Assembly (NCBI GenBank): GCA_003797895.1
Contig: RKQB01000006.1
Span: forward strand, 269,712 to 333,711
Source of the DNA: Cyclobacteriaceae bacterium YHN15
Lineage (GTDB): Bacteria; Bacteroidota; Bacteroidia; Cytophagales; Cyclobacteriaceae
DNA length: 64,000 nt
Direction of reading: 5' to 3'
The first letter of the stretch is position 1; each line of letters opens with the position of its first letter. Position numbers and translations under genes: made by a program. The notes beneath the pieces are model-generated. The model did not search any database and had not been told where the DNA came from. It saw only the letters and a list, made by a program, of their open reading frames with translations. Shown here piece by piece: positions 9,244-16,736 of this stretch.

Positions 9244-9275
9244 AGGCTGTCTCATAAAGGGGCAGCCTTATTTTT
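9244..9275 (+). terminator. Hairpin terminator after FKBP gene cluster
   Basis: AGGCTG at 9244-9249 pairs with CAGCCT at 9263-9268, followed by TATTTTT; A-rich sequence just upstream can extend the stem. The rest of 9211-9447 holds no gene I can support. The loop wording GGCTGTCTCATAAAG is similar to the terminator at 34465. Confidence 0.7.
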
Positions 9276-9447
9276 ACTCGGTTAGTTATCCGTGAATCAA
9301 ATTTCATATAGTCTAAGCTAAGGGCTTAAAATTTGACTTATGATAAAGCTTTTTTTAAATTAAAATAGAAAAGTATTTTAGAATTGATTTTAAGCCAACG
9401 ATACCCATGAAATTGACGTAAAGGAATTAGTTTAACTTGGGTCTATT

Positions 9448-10008
9448 ATGAGAAGAATTATCCTTGGATTGTTAATTTTTATGATTTTGTTTTCTGGCTG
9501 TGAATCTGAAAATGCCAAACCGCAATCTGATATAGAACTGAAAAAAGAAATACAAGAGATAAACAGTTTTATTCAGAAAAACCCTATTCCCTTTGTCAAA
9601 GAGTATAACAACCCTAATTTGGGAATTAGAATATTTTGGACAGAGATTTCAGGAGCTGGTAAAAATCCAAGCTTTGGAGATACACTTAAAGTAGATTATG
9701 TAGCTAGGTATTTGCGTAGTAATTGGGTGCTTGATACTTCAATCCAAAGTGTAGCAAAAGACTATGGTATGAGTTTATCTGAAAGGAAATTTGTGCCTTT
9801 AGAATATATTTTTGGTTCGTCTCTTGGAAAATTAGCTACTGGTTTTGAAATAGTCTTTCCCTTGATGGAAGAAGGAGATAAAGTCACCGCATTTTTTCCT
9901 TCCCGCTATGGCAACCAAAATCTTACACAAACACGGATTTCCCCCAACATTCCTCTGATATTTGAATTGGAATTGCTTGAAATCCGAGCGGCCATGCATG
10001 AAGAATAA
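9448..10008 (+). CDS. Small FKBP-like lipoprotein, strongly degenerate paralogue
   Basis: A 186-residue lipoprotein (lipobox FSGC, Cys18), aligned by eye along its whole length with the protein from 8118: same signal, FIQKNPIP versus LVQNPIA, NPNLGIRIFW versus DPATGIRILW, VDYVARYL, LDTSIQSVAKD, PLMEEGDKV, IPLIFELELLEI. The FKBP FD pair is LD, and the VIxGW motif is ATGFE, so the active-site pocket is probably not functional. It stands outside the operon, 237 bases beyond a terminator, and looks like a later duplication. Confidence 0.75.
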   Translation: MRRIILGLLIFMILFSGCESENAKPQSDIELKKEIQEINSFIQKNPIPFVKEYNNPNLGIRIFWTEISGAGKNPSFGDTLKVDYVARYLRSNWVLDTSIQSVAKDYGMSLSERKFVPLEYIFGSSLGKLATGFEIVFPLMEEGDKVTAFFPSRYGNQNLTQTRISPNIPLIFELELLEIRAAMHEE

Positions 10009-10045
10009 GACGATTTGACTCAAACATTAATAGAAGACCATTAAA

Positions 10046-10672
10046 TTATCTCCTGAATTTAGTTGGGAGTATAGCGGGGACTTCTTTTTTATATTGGATA
10101 TAGGTATCTCCATATATCCTTATTAATTTTTTTTCCTCAAAATAAATTCCAAAAGGAAGATAAATGACAAGACAGGCCAAATGAATCAAAGAAGCCAGAA
10201 CAGGTTCAAAAAAGAAAAAGCCCAAGAAAATCAAAACCAATCCCGCATAAAGAGGATGCCGAATGTATTGATGCAGTCCCTTCCTGACAAAAACATGTAC
10301 CTCTTCCAGATCATCATGAGGCTTCATTCCCGAAAATGTGGATAAGGAAAAATGTTTGAAAGCTTTGACCAGAATGATGGTACCAAAAGCAGCAAGCATA
10401 TACCCAAGATAGGTAGTAAGGTCAGTCATTCCCAAGACATATTTTTTTTCCAGACTTGTACCATATAAGAGAATAAATAAAAAGTAAAGGGTAGAAAAAA
10501 GAGAGTAAATCAATCTGTAATACTTATAAGCAAACCGCAATTTGGTGCGTAGCCAAATTTTAAATTCAAGATTGGCCAAATAAGTATGAAGAAAATAAAA
10601 TACTGCCCAAAATAGGGCAAGGTAAAGATAAGCATGCATAGACTTTGAAATTATCTTATGAATTAAAATCAT
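10046..10672 (-). CDS. Isoprenylcysteine carboxyl methyltransferase (ICMT/PEMT)-like membrane protein
   Basis: A 208-residue integral membrane protein with about five hydrophobic helices and the C-terminal ICMT/phospholipid methyltransferase pattern: GLHQYIRHPLYAGL, then EEKKLIRIYGDTYIQYKKEVP, the region that binds S-adenosylmethionine in the family. The substrate is unknown; bacteria lack prenylated CAAX proteins, so a lipid or small molecule is more likely. The ATG at 10672 gives a short polar lead; the ATG at 10639 (MHAYLYL) is an alternative. It converges on the FKBP paralogue and is divergent from the dehydrogenase gene. Confidence 0.75.
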   Translation of the reverse strand: MILIHKIISKSMHAYLYLALFWAVFYFLHTYLANLEFKIWLRTKLRFAYKYYRLIYSLFSTLYFLFILLYGTSLEKKYVLGMTDLTTYLGYMLAAFGTIILVKAFKHFSLSTFSGMKPHDDLEEVHVFVRKGLHQYIRHPLYAGLVLIFLGFFFFEPVLASLIHLACLVIYLPFGIYFEEKKLIRIYGDTYIQYKKEVPAILPTKFRR

Positions 10673-10765
10673 TTATTGGGATAAGTTAGTTCCATCTGTA
10701 TTTCTTTTGTCACTAAGAGTTTTTTGATTGAAGGGCTTTTTATAATTTGAAAGCTCAAACCCAAA

Positions 10766-11980
10766 ATGATGAAGATAGGATTAATCAGGGAACGGAAAGT
10801 CCCCTCTGACAAAAGAGTTGCCTTTAGCCCCAAGCAAATTATTGAGATATCCAATAAATATCCCAATGAATTTGAATTTGTAGTTGAACCCAGTCCTATC
10901 CGATGTTTTGCAGATCAGGAGTATGAGGATTTGGGAATCCAATTGTCAAATAATTTATCTGACTGTGATCTTTTAATGGGGATAAAAGAAGTGCCGATTG
11001 ATTTTCTCATTCCAGAAAAAGCATATGTATTTTTTTCCCATACCATAAAAAAACAGGCACATAACAAAAAGCTTTTACAAACCATATTGGAAAAGAATAT
11101 CAGGCTGATGGATTATGAGGTGTTGAAAGATGAAAAGGGGGAAAGAACAGTAGCCTTTGGCAGGTGGGCCGGAATTGTCGGGGCATATAATGGGCTATGG
11201 GTTTATGGTCAAAAATCAGGGCTTTACAACCTGAAAAGGGCCTATGAATGTTTTGACATGAAGGAGTTGGAAAGGGAATTAAAAAAAGTACAGCTCCCCC
11301 CCATAAAAATTGTTGTTACTGGAGGGGGAAGAGTTGGTAAAGGAGTCCTTGAAGTACTTCACCTTGTCGGGATCAAGCAAATTGATCCGCACGATATGAT
11401 TTATCAATATTATGAAGAACCTGTATTTTCAGTATTGACTTCTTCTGATTATAACCGGAGAAAAACGGATGGAGGATACGATAAAACTGAGTTTTATGCA
11501 GAGCCCCAAAAATATGAAAGCCATTTTCTTAAATATGCGGAAGTCAGCGATATCTTAATTGCTGCTGCTTTTTGGGATAGCAGAGCCCCAAAATTATTTT
11601 CTTTAAAAGATATAAGTTCGGAAGATTTCAATATTTCAGTAGTCGCAGATATTACTTGTGATATAGACGGTTCTGTTCCGACCACCCTTAAGGTCTCAAC
11701 AATCGATGATCCGGTTTACGATATTGACAGAGAAACCTGTGAAGCTATACCAGCTTTCGGCAAACAGAACAGCATTTCGGTGATGGCCATTGATAATTTG
11801 CCTACCGAACTACCAAGAAATGCTTCAGAAGAGTTTGGAAATCAGTTAATGAATCATTTCATTCCTGAATTGATAAAAAAAGAATCTAAAATTCTGGATA
11901 AAGCCACGATATGTAAAGAGGGGGATTTGACAATAGAATTTTTTTATTTGGAAGACTTCGTTAATCAGACTGAATTATAA
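10766..11980 (+). CDS. AlaDH/PNT-family NAD(P)-dependent dehydrogenase (saccharopine dehydrogenase-like)
   Basis: A 404-residue protein with the alanine dehydrogenase / transhydrogenase N-terminal fold (KIGLIRERKVPSDKRVAFSP, then GIKEVPIDFLI, FFSHTIKKQA) and a Rossmann nucleotide-binding segment VVTGGGRVGKGVLEVL (about 189-204). The pattern RVAFSP...KEVP...SHT...GRWAG is shared with lysine-forming saccharopine dehydrogenases and relatives; which substrate is oxidised cannot be decided here. Two consecutive ATG codons open the frame. deoC follows after 4 bases, so the two are co-transcribed, although no metabolic link is obvious. Confidence 0.78.
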   Translation: MMKIGLIRERKVPSDKRVAFSPKQIIEISNKYPNEFEFVVEPSPIRCFADQEYEDLGIQLSNNLSDCDLLMGIKEVPIDFLIPEKAYVFFSHTIKKQAHNKKLLQTILEKNIRLMDYEVLKDEKGERTVAFGRWAGIVGAYNGLWVYGQKSGLYNLKRAYECFDMKELERELKKVQLPPIKIVVTGGGRVGKGVLEVLHLVGIKQIDPHDMIYQYYEEPVFSVLTSSDYNRRKTDGGYDKTEFYAEPQKYESHFLKYAEVSDILIAAAFWDSRAPKLFSLKDISSEDFNISVVADITCDIDGSVPTTLKVSTIDDPVYDIDRETCEAIPAFGKQNSISVMAIDNLPTELPRNASEEFGNQLMNHFIPELIKKESKILDKATICKEGDLTIEFFYLEDFVNQTEL

Positions 11981-11984
11981 AAGG

Positions 11985-12644
11985 ATGAAAAATATTGAAA
12001 GGTACATAGAGCAGACGGTTTTAAAACCACTGACAAAAGATTCGGATATTGAAAATCTCATCGCAGAAGCCAAGAGATATGGCTTTGTTGGGGTCTGCGT
12101 CCCTCCCTTTTGGGTTAAAAAAGCAAAAAGGGAAATTGGAGATGCACCCATTCAACTGGTGACAGTAGTTGGATTCCCTTTGGGTTATAATATGACTGAA
12201 ACTAAGGTATATGAAACTGAATTAGCCATTCAAAACGGCGCCGATGAAATAGATGTGGTTTGGTCAATAACTGCCTATAAATCAGAAATGAATTGGCCCA
12301 AGATCGAATTGGCAAGATTGGCCCAGGTTTGTCACGATCATGAAAAAATTTTGAAGGTCATTATTGAAACAGCTTACTTGACAGATCAGGAAATTGTACA
12401 AGCCTGTAAAATTTGTGCCGAAGCAGGTGTGGATTATGTAAAAACCTCCACGGGCTTTGCGCCGGAAGGAGCTAATGAAAATCATATCAGATTGATGCGC
12501 GCGAATTTACCGAGCAGTGTAGGAATCAAGGCAAGTGGTGGTATTAAAACATATGAGAAAGCCGCCGGATTGATAGCCGCCGGGGCTGACCGGATAGGAA
12601 CAAGTTCCGGAGTGGAAATTTTAATGGAATCCCTTAAATTATAA
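11985..12644 (+). CDS. deoC: Deoxyribose-phosphate aldolase
   Basis: A 219-residue class I aldolase that cleaves 2-deoxyribose 5-phosphate to acetaldehyde and glyceraldehyde 3-phosphate in nucleoside salvage. The catalytic set is complete: Asp90 in GADEIDVVW, Schiff-base Lys153 in YVKTSTGF, and Lys182 in GIKASGGIKT. Length and motif order match bacterial DeoC. It sits 4 bases after the AlaDH/PNT-type dehydrogenase and converges with the Na/Pi transporter gene with only one base between the stops. A second DeoC homologue is encoded at 32890-33648. Confidence 0.93.
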   Translation: MKNIERYIEQTVLKPLTKDSDIENLIAEAKRYGFVGVCVPPFWVKKAKREIGDAPIQLVTVVGFPLGYNMTETKVYETELAIQNGADEIDVVWSITAYKSEMNWPKIELARLAQVCHDHEKILKVIIETAYLTDQEIVQACKICAEAGVDYVKTSTGFAPEGANENHIRLMRANLPSSVGIKASGGIKTYEKAAGLIAAGADRIGTSSGVEILMESLKL

Positions 12645-12645
12645 A

Positions 12646-13824
12646 TCAATCCTTATAATAAATTTCTGTTTTATTGATTTGTTTGCTGTTTGAACCCAAT
12701 TCTCTTATATCCTCATTCTTATTAAAATAGATCAGAAGAAAGGGTATAATGAAGAAGGTTAATAGAATGTAAGCAAATCCCACAAACCTTGATTTGGTAG
12801 ATTCTTTTCCCAGATAAGTTGCGAGTTTTACTGGAATATTTCTTATTCCAGGAAAGGGAAGGAATATGATTGCACCCAATAAATTAAAAAGGAAATGGAC
12901 AATAGCCAGACTGATGGCAGCATCTGTTTTGTAAATAGCAGCTATGGCCGCAGTAATTGTTGTACCAATATTGGCCCCGATAATGAAGGGAAATGCTTTT
13001 ACCAAAGAAACCTTTCTGTTGGCTACAGCAGGGACAATCAATGAGGTGGTGACCGTACTGGATTGTATTGCTGCCGTAAAAAACGCCCCATAAATAAAGG
13101 ATAGATAAGTTTTATGAAATATATGTTTGTTAATCTTATTGGCGTTCGGTGAAAGAAATGTTTTGAAAACCGAATTAGAAAGGAACTTAATGGAAGTAAA
13201 AACCAAAATGACTGCCAATATTAGCAGGATCACTGTGTTTTTGATCAAATCTGCCAGCCAAAGCGTAAAAGGTCTTGTAAAAAGTGTATTGTAGTTATAG
13301 TTTCCATCATATTGGTCCCCAAGATTGAAAAATGTCGCCGTCAGGTATGTTGCCATTTCACTTAAAAAACCAAAGTAAACTTCCAAAGGAAAAAGTATTA
13401 AAACTGTAAGAATATTAAAAATATCGTGCATAACACCGGCAGCAAGTGCTTTTTTGAATTCATTCTTTTTCATGATGAAAGAAAATGCTACCAAAGTACT
13501 TGTTATGGTAGTACCGATATTTGCACCCATGACAAGAGGAACCGCTTGCGCCAGACTAAGACTTCCTGAAGCAACCACAGCTACTATCATAGCGGTCACA
13601 GTTGAGCTGCTCTGAATTAATGCCGTCATCAATAATCCGACAAAAAGCCCAATAAAAGGATTATTGGTTGCCAAAAAAAGTTCTTCTGCAAATTGGCTGT
13701 TCAAACGGACCATGGAGACCGTCAACAAATCTATTGAAAACATGAATAACAATAGTCCAAATAGCATTTGTAAAACGCTAGATATACTTACTTTGGAAAT
13801 ATTGCCGGGCTTTATTTCGCTCAT
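12646..13824 (-). CDS. Na/Pi cotransporter family protein
   Basis: A 392-residue polytopic membrane protein of the phosphate:Na+ symporter family. The family's duplicated signature is visible twice: ALIQSSSTVTAMIV followed by PLVMGANIGTTITS, and AAIQSSTVTTSLIV followed by FIIGANIGTTITA. Around nine hydrophobic helices are present and no cytoplasmic PhoU domain is fused, unlike longer members. It is expected to import phosphate or a related anion with sodium. It is divergent from a PiT-like protein across a 329-base region with palindromes, so the two may share phosphate-related control (inference). Confidence 0.9.
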   Translation of the reverse strand: MSEIKPGNISKVSISSVLQMLFGLLLFMFSIDLLTVSMVRLNSQFAEELFLATNNPFIGLFVGLLMTALIQSSSTVTAMIVAVVASGSLSLAQAVPLVMGANIGTTITSTLVAFSFIMKKNEFKKALAAGVMHDIFNILTVLILFPLEVYFGFLSEMATYLTATFFNLGDQYDGNYNYNTLFTRPFTLWLADLIKNTVILLILAVILVFTSIKFLSNSVFKTFLSPNANKINKHIFHKTYLSFIYGAFFTAAIQSSTVTTSLIVPAVANRKVSLVKAFPFIIGANIGTTITAAIAAIYKTDAAISLAIVHFLFNLLGAIIFLPFPGIRNIPVKLATYLGKESTKSRFVGFAYILLTFFIIPFLLIYFNKNEDIRELGSNSKQINKTEIYYKD

Positions 13825-13917
13825 TTATACAAAAACCCCATGCAGGGGCCGACCAAAATGGAAATTAAGTGCAAAGTAATAGTACTGCAAACAAATATTA
13901 AGTCTTTCAATGTGAAG

Positions 13918-13933
13918 ATATTGTTAACAATAT
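13918..13933. promoter_or_regulatory. Perfect 16-bp palindrome, candidate operator
   Basis: ATATTGTTAACAATAT reads identically on both strands. It lies 94 bases upstream of the Na/Pi transporter start and 220 bases upstream of the PiT-like start. The core GTTAAC recurs in the inverted repeat at 14070-14096. The bound factor, if any, is unknown. Confidence 0.5.
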
Positions 13934-14069
13934 AATAACAAAAGGATTAATGTAATAAACTCATTAGGGAAATTGGATTTTTCTTGCTATGGAAGTTTAC
14001 ACTTTCACTTATATTTAAGGAAATTAAATTAGCGTCTTAATTTAATTGAGTTAATTTTAATCCTATAAG

Positions 14070-14096
14070 TTAATGTTAACAATTAATTAACATTGA
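14070..14096. promoter_or_regulatory. Inverted repeat overlapping promoter of the PiT-like gene
   Basis: TTAATGTTAA at 14070-14079 and TTAACATTGA at 14087-14096 form a 9/10 inverted repeat separated by 7 bases. Its right arm overlaps the putative -33 TTG (14093-14095), a position suitable for a repressor. Confidence 0.4.
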
Positions 14097-14121
14097 AGCA
14101 AAATATTCTTCTTTAACTTTG
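14092..14121 (+). promoter_or_regulatory. Promoter of PiT-like transporter gene
   Basis: ATTG at 14092-14095, an 18-base spacer and TAACTTTG at 14114-14121 match the Bacteroidota TTG / TAnnTTTG promoter. Transcription would start about 7 bases later, leaving a leader of roughly 25 bases before the ATG at 14154. Confidence 0.62.
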
Positions 14122-14153
14122 CAGGGGTTAATTAATCCGATTCAACCACCTTT

Positions 14154-15287
14154 ATGGCCAAATTGAAAGACCAAAATATAAATCAGGATGCCCTATCGCA
14201 GGTGGCCTATTCACTTTTTGATTTTACAAAAAAAGAAAAATCCTTCCTTGTTGTTATCTGTATCCTCGTTTCTATAGCAGGAATTATTACTCCATACACG
14301 TATTTATCGATGTGGTTTGGATTTGCATTGGCAGCCTATTCTGCTATTGCTAATGACAGTATACAGACAATCGGAACTTTTATTGCCTCAAACCATCAAA
14401 GGAAATGGTATTGGTTATGGTTGTTTATGGGTTTGATTTTTGTAGCCACGGTAACCTACAGCTGGTTTATCTATGACGGCGATGTCAGTTATCAAAGATT
14501 GCAGGTTCCCGGTTTGGACAAAGCGCCGGAAAATTTTGTTTTTCTTCAACTTGCAGCTCCCATTGTATTGTTGGTAATGACAAGGCTTAGGATGCCTGTT
14601 TCTACCACATTCTTATTGTTGAATGTTTTTACTTATAAGGCTGGGACTATTTTGGATGTCATGAAAAAAAGCTTTATGGGATACCTTTTGGCTTTTTTTA
14701 TTGCAATTATAGTTTGGTTTGCAGTTGAAAGACTGGTAAAAAATTTCCTAAAAGGTGAAGCAAAACCTTATTGGTATATACTTCAATGGGTCACATCCGG
14801 GACTCTTTGGGCAGTTTGGATCATGCAGGACGCAGCAAACATTGCGGTTTTCCTTCCCCGTCAGTTGAATACGTGGGAATTCCTCGGTTATACAGGATTC
14901 ATCTTTATTGGCTTGGGCTTCCTTTTTTACATGAAAGGGGACAGGATACAATCTATCGTTAATGAAAAAACCAGAGTTACCGATGTCAGGGCCGCAACAT
15001 TGGTGGATTTTGTGTATGCCATTATATTATTTTACTTCAAAATGCTCAATAATGTGCCTATGAGTACAACTTGGGTATTTATTGGCTTATTAGGCGGCAG
15101 GGAACTGGCAATTGCATTGGCAAAATCAAAAAAATTGAGTAAGAGGAAAGCAAGGATTTTCAGAGCCTATTCCCTGGCAAGAAAAGATATTATGAAAGCA
15201 ACCATAGGTTTGTTGGTTTCCTTGATATTAGCCCTAATCATCAATGAAGGGGTAAGAAATGAGTTTTTTGCTCTTTTTAAATTTTAA
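14154..15287 (+). CDS. Divergent PiT-superfamily inorganic phosphate transporter-like protein
   Basis: A 377-residue protein with about ten membrane helices. It shows duplicated, weakened PiT hallmarks: AIANDSIQTIGTFIASN, where PiT proteins have GANDxANAxGT, and MPVSTTFLLLN; then DAANIAVFLPR and NVPMSTTWVFIGLLGGRE in the second half. Known PiT proteins carry out H+ or Na+ coupled phosphate uptake. Because the first motif has lost the alanine/asparagine pair (DxAN has become DSIQ), substrate and activity are uncertain. Its position opposite the Na/Pi transporter strengthens an anion-transport role (inference). The start ATG follows a clear promoter. Confidence 0.6.
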   Translation: MAKLKDQNINQDALSQVAYSLFDFTKKEKSFLVVICILVSIAGIITPYTYLSMWFGFALAAYSAIANDSIQTIGTFIASNHQRKWYWLWLFMGLIFVATVTYSWFIYDGDVSYQRLQVPGLDKAPENFVFLQLAAPIVLLVMTRLRMPVSTTFLLLNVFTYKAGTILDVMKKSFMGYLLAFFIAIIVWFAVERLVKNFLKGEAKPYWYILQWVTSGTLWAVWIMQDAANIAVFLPRQLNTWEFLGYTGFIFIGLGFLFYMKGDRIQSIVNEKTRVTDVRAATLVDFVYAIILFYFKMLNNVPMSTTWVFIGLLGGRELAIALAKSKKLSKRKARIFRAYSLARKDIMKATIGLLVSLILALIINEGVRNEFFALFKF

Positions 15288-15366
15288 CCCAAAGCATTTA
15301 AAGAAATGGCGCAGTGTTTTTTCATAAACCTGTGCCTTTTTCATTATAGTCTTTCTATTTTTGATT

Positions 15367-15810
15367 ATGGAATTATATTCGGATGCTTATTTTATGAATG
15401 AGGCTTTTAAACAAGCCCAATTAGCTTTTGAAGAAAATGAAATTCCTGTTGGAGCGGTGGTGGTATGTAGAAATAAAATCATAGCAAAGGCGTATAACCA
15501 AACAGAAAAATTGACTGATGCAACGGCACATGCAGAAATGCTTGCAATTACAGCAGCAGCAAATGCCTTAGGAGCGAAGTATCTCCCGGAGTGTAAATTA
15601 TATGTTACCCTGGAACCCTGTGCTATGTGTGCGGGAGCTGGATTTTGGTCTCAATTGGGAGAGCTATATTATGGAGCTTCGGATCCAAAAAGAGGCTTTA
15701 CATTACTTTCTCCGCAAATACTTCATCCCAAAACCAAAGTGAATAAAGGATTAATGGCCAATGAATCAAAAGCTTTATTGGATGAATTCTTTAAAAAATT
15801 AAGAAATTGA
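15367..15810 (+). CDS. tadA: tRNA(adenine34) deaminase / cytidine-deaminase fold
   Basis: A 147-residue nucleoside deaminase that converts A34 to inosine in tRNA-Arg(ACG). The zinc-site motifs are present: HAEM (His and catalytic Glu) and EPCAMCAG (two Cys), with the family's VVVCRNKIIAKAYNQTE segment before them. The frame extends to a TTG at 15361, but the ATG at 15367 (MELYSDAYF) is the natural start. The Bacteroidota form is often annotated simply as nucleoside deaminase. It lies alone between the PiT-like gene and superoxide dismutase. Confidence 0.88.
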   Translation: MELYSDAYFMNEAFKQAQLAFEENEIPVGAVVVCRNKIIAKAYNQTEKLTDATAHAEMLAITAAANALGAKYLPECKLYVTLEPCAMCAGAGFWSQLGELYYGASDPKRGFTLLSPQILHPKTKVNKGLMANESKALLDEFFKKLRN

Positions 15811-15828
15811 AGGGTTTTTAAGCATTTT

Positions 15829-15859
15829 AGAACCAAACTGAGCTTAATTTGGTTCTTTA
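15829..15859 (+). terminator. Weak hairpin after tadA
   Basis: AGAACCAAA (15829-15837) pairs with TTTGGTTCT (15848-15856) around a 10-base loop. Only a short TTTAA follows, so termination may be partial. Confidence 0.45.
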
Positions 15860-15915
15860 ATCGTAAATTGAGTTGCAATACTATTTAATGTTTAACCATA
15901 AAACGTATTTATAAA

Positions 15916-16521
15916 ATGGCTTTTGAACTTCCAAAATTACCTTATGATTTTAATGCGCTTGAACCTCATATCGATGCGCGGACTATGGAAATACACCATG
16001 GCAAGCACCATAATGCTTATGTGACGAATCTAAATAATGCCATCGCAGGGACAGATCTTGAATCAAAGAGCCTGGAAGACTTGATGAAAGTTGCCGGTTC
16101 TAATACTGCCGTCCGGAATAATGGAGGTGGACATTATAACCATTCGCTTTTTTGGAATATCATGTCTCCAAATGGTGGAGGAAAACCAACTGGCGATTTG
16201 GCCAAAGTGATAGATGCTAAATTTGGTTCATTTGATGCATTCAAAGAAGAATTTGCAAAGGCTGCCGCTACAAGATTCGGTTCTGGATGGGCCTGGCTTG
16301 TGGTGGATGCCAATAAACAATTGGTTGTTTCTTCAACCCCAAATCAGGATAATCCATTGATGGATGTGGCTGAAGTAAAAGGAATCCCAATTTTAGGTGT
16401 TGATGTTTGGGAACATGCCTATTATCTACATTATCAGAACAGAAGACCTGATTATGTGGCTGCATTTTGGAATGTGATCAACTGGGACGAGGTGAGCAAA
16501 AGATATGCTGCAGCCAAATAA
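15916..16521 (+). CDS. Superoxide dismutase (Fe/Mn)
   Basis: A 201-residue cytoplasmic Fe/Mn superoxide dismutase. The four metal ligands fall in the standard places: His in MEIHHGKHH, His in HYNHSLFW, and Asp and His in DVWEHAYYLHYQNRRPDY. GGGHYNHSLFWNIM and the GGGKPTG loop resemble the Mn or cambialistic type, but metal preference cannot be read from sequence alone. Length is normal, and the ATG at 15916 starts with the conserved MAFELPKLPYDFNALEP. A strong terminator lies just downstream. Confidence 0.96.
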   Translation: MAFELPKLPYDFNALEPHIDARTMEIHHGKHHNAYVTNLNNAIAGTDLESKSLEDLMKVAGSNTAVRNNGGGHYNHSLFWNIMSPNGGGKPTGDLAKVIDAKFGSFDAFKEEFAKAAATRFGSGWAWLVVDANKQLVVSSTPNQDNPLMDVAEVKGIPILGVDVWEHAYYLHYQNRRPDYVAAFWNVINWDEVSKRYAAAK

Positions 16522-16548
16522 AAACTTCTATATTTAAAAAAAATATTG

Positions 16549-16579
16549 AGCCCTGAAGGAATACTTCAGGGCTTTTTTT
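16549..16579 (+). terminator. Intrinsic terminator after superoxide dismutase
   Basis: AGCCCTGAAG (16549-16558) and CTTCAGGGCT (16564-16573) form a perfect 10-bp stem with a 5-base loop, followed by six more T residues. Confidence 0.92.
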
Positions 16580-16625
16580 GTGTCCCATACGGACGCATGA
16601 GGTGTTCGATTTTGAAACACATGTT

Positions 16626-16654
16626 TTTTCAGCTTTTTTGTAAAAAGCTGAAAA
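16626..16654. repeat. Perfect 13-bp hairpin upstream of TonB-type gene
   Basis: TTTTCAGCTTTTT (16626-16638) and AAAAAGCTGAAAA (16642-16654) form an uninterrupted stem with a 3-base loop, 82 bases before the next start codon. A shorter hairpin (GTGTT 16602-16606 / AACAC 16616-16620) precedes it. It could be a second terminator, a cruciform or a 5' leader structure. Confidence 0.55.
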
Positions 16655-16736
16655 TCAAATGAATAAGTGGAAATTTTCAACGTGGCATTGAATTTTCAAT
16701 AAGGTTGGCACAGCACAATGAATAAAACCAACTATT

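Larger units (their letters stand above)
13825..14153. other. Divergent intergenic region with palindromes
   Basis: A 329-base AT-rich region without a gene, between the start codons of two transporter-like genes. It contains a perfect 16-bp palindrome (13918-13933), an inverted repeat with the same GTTAA core (14070-14096) and a good plus-strand promoter (14093-14121). No RNA gene is apparent. Confidence 0.7.

Noticed and set aside
10669..10866. A 65-residue frame between the methyltransferase and dehydrogenase genes
   Set aside because: It overlaps the dehydrogenase start antisense and would occupy its promoter; no recognisable motif.
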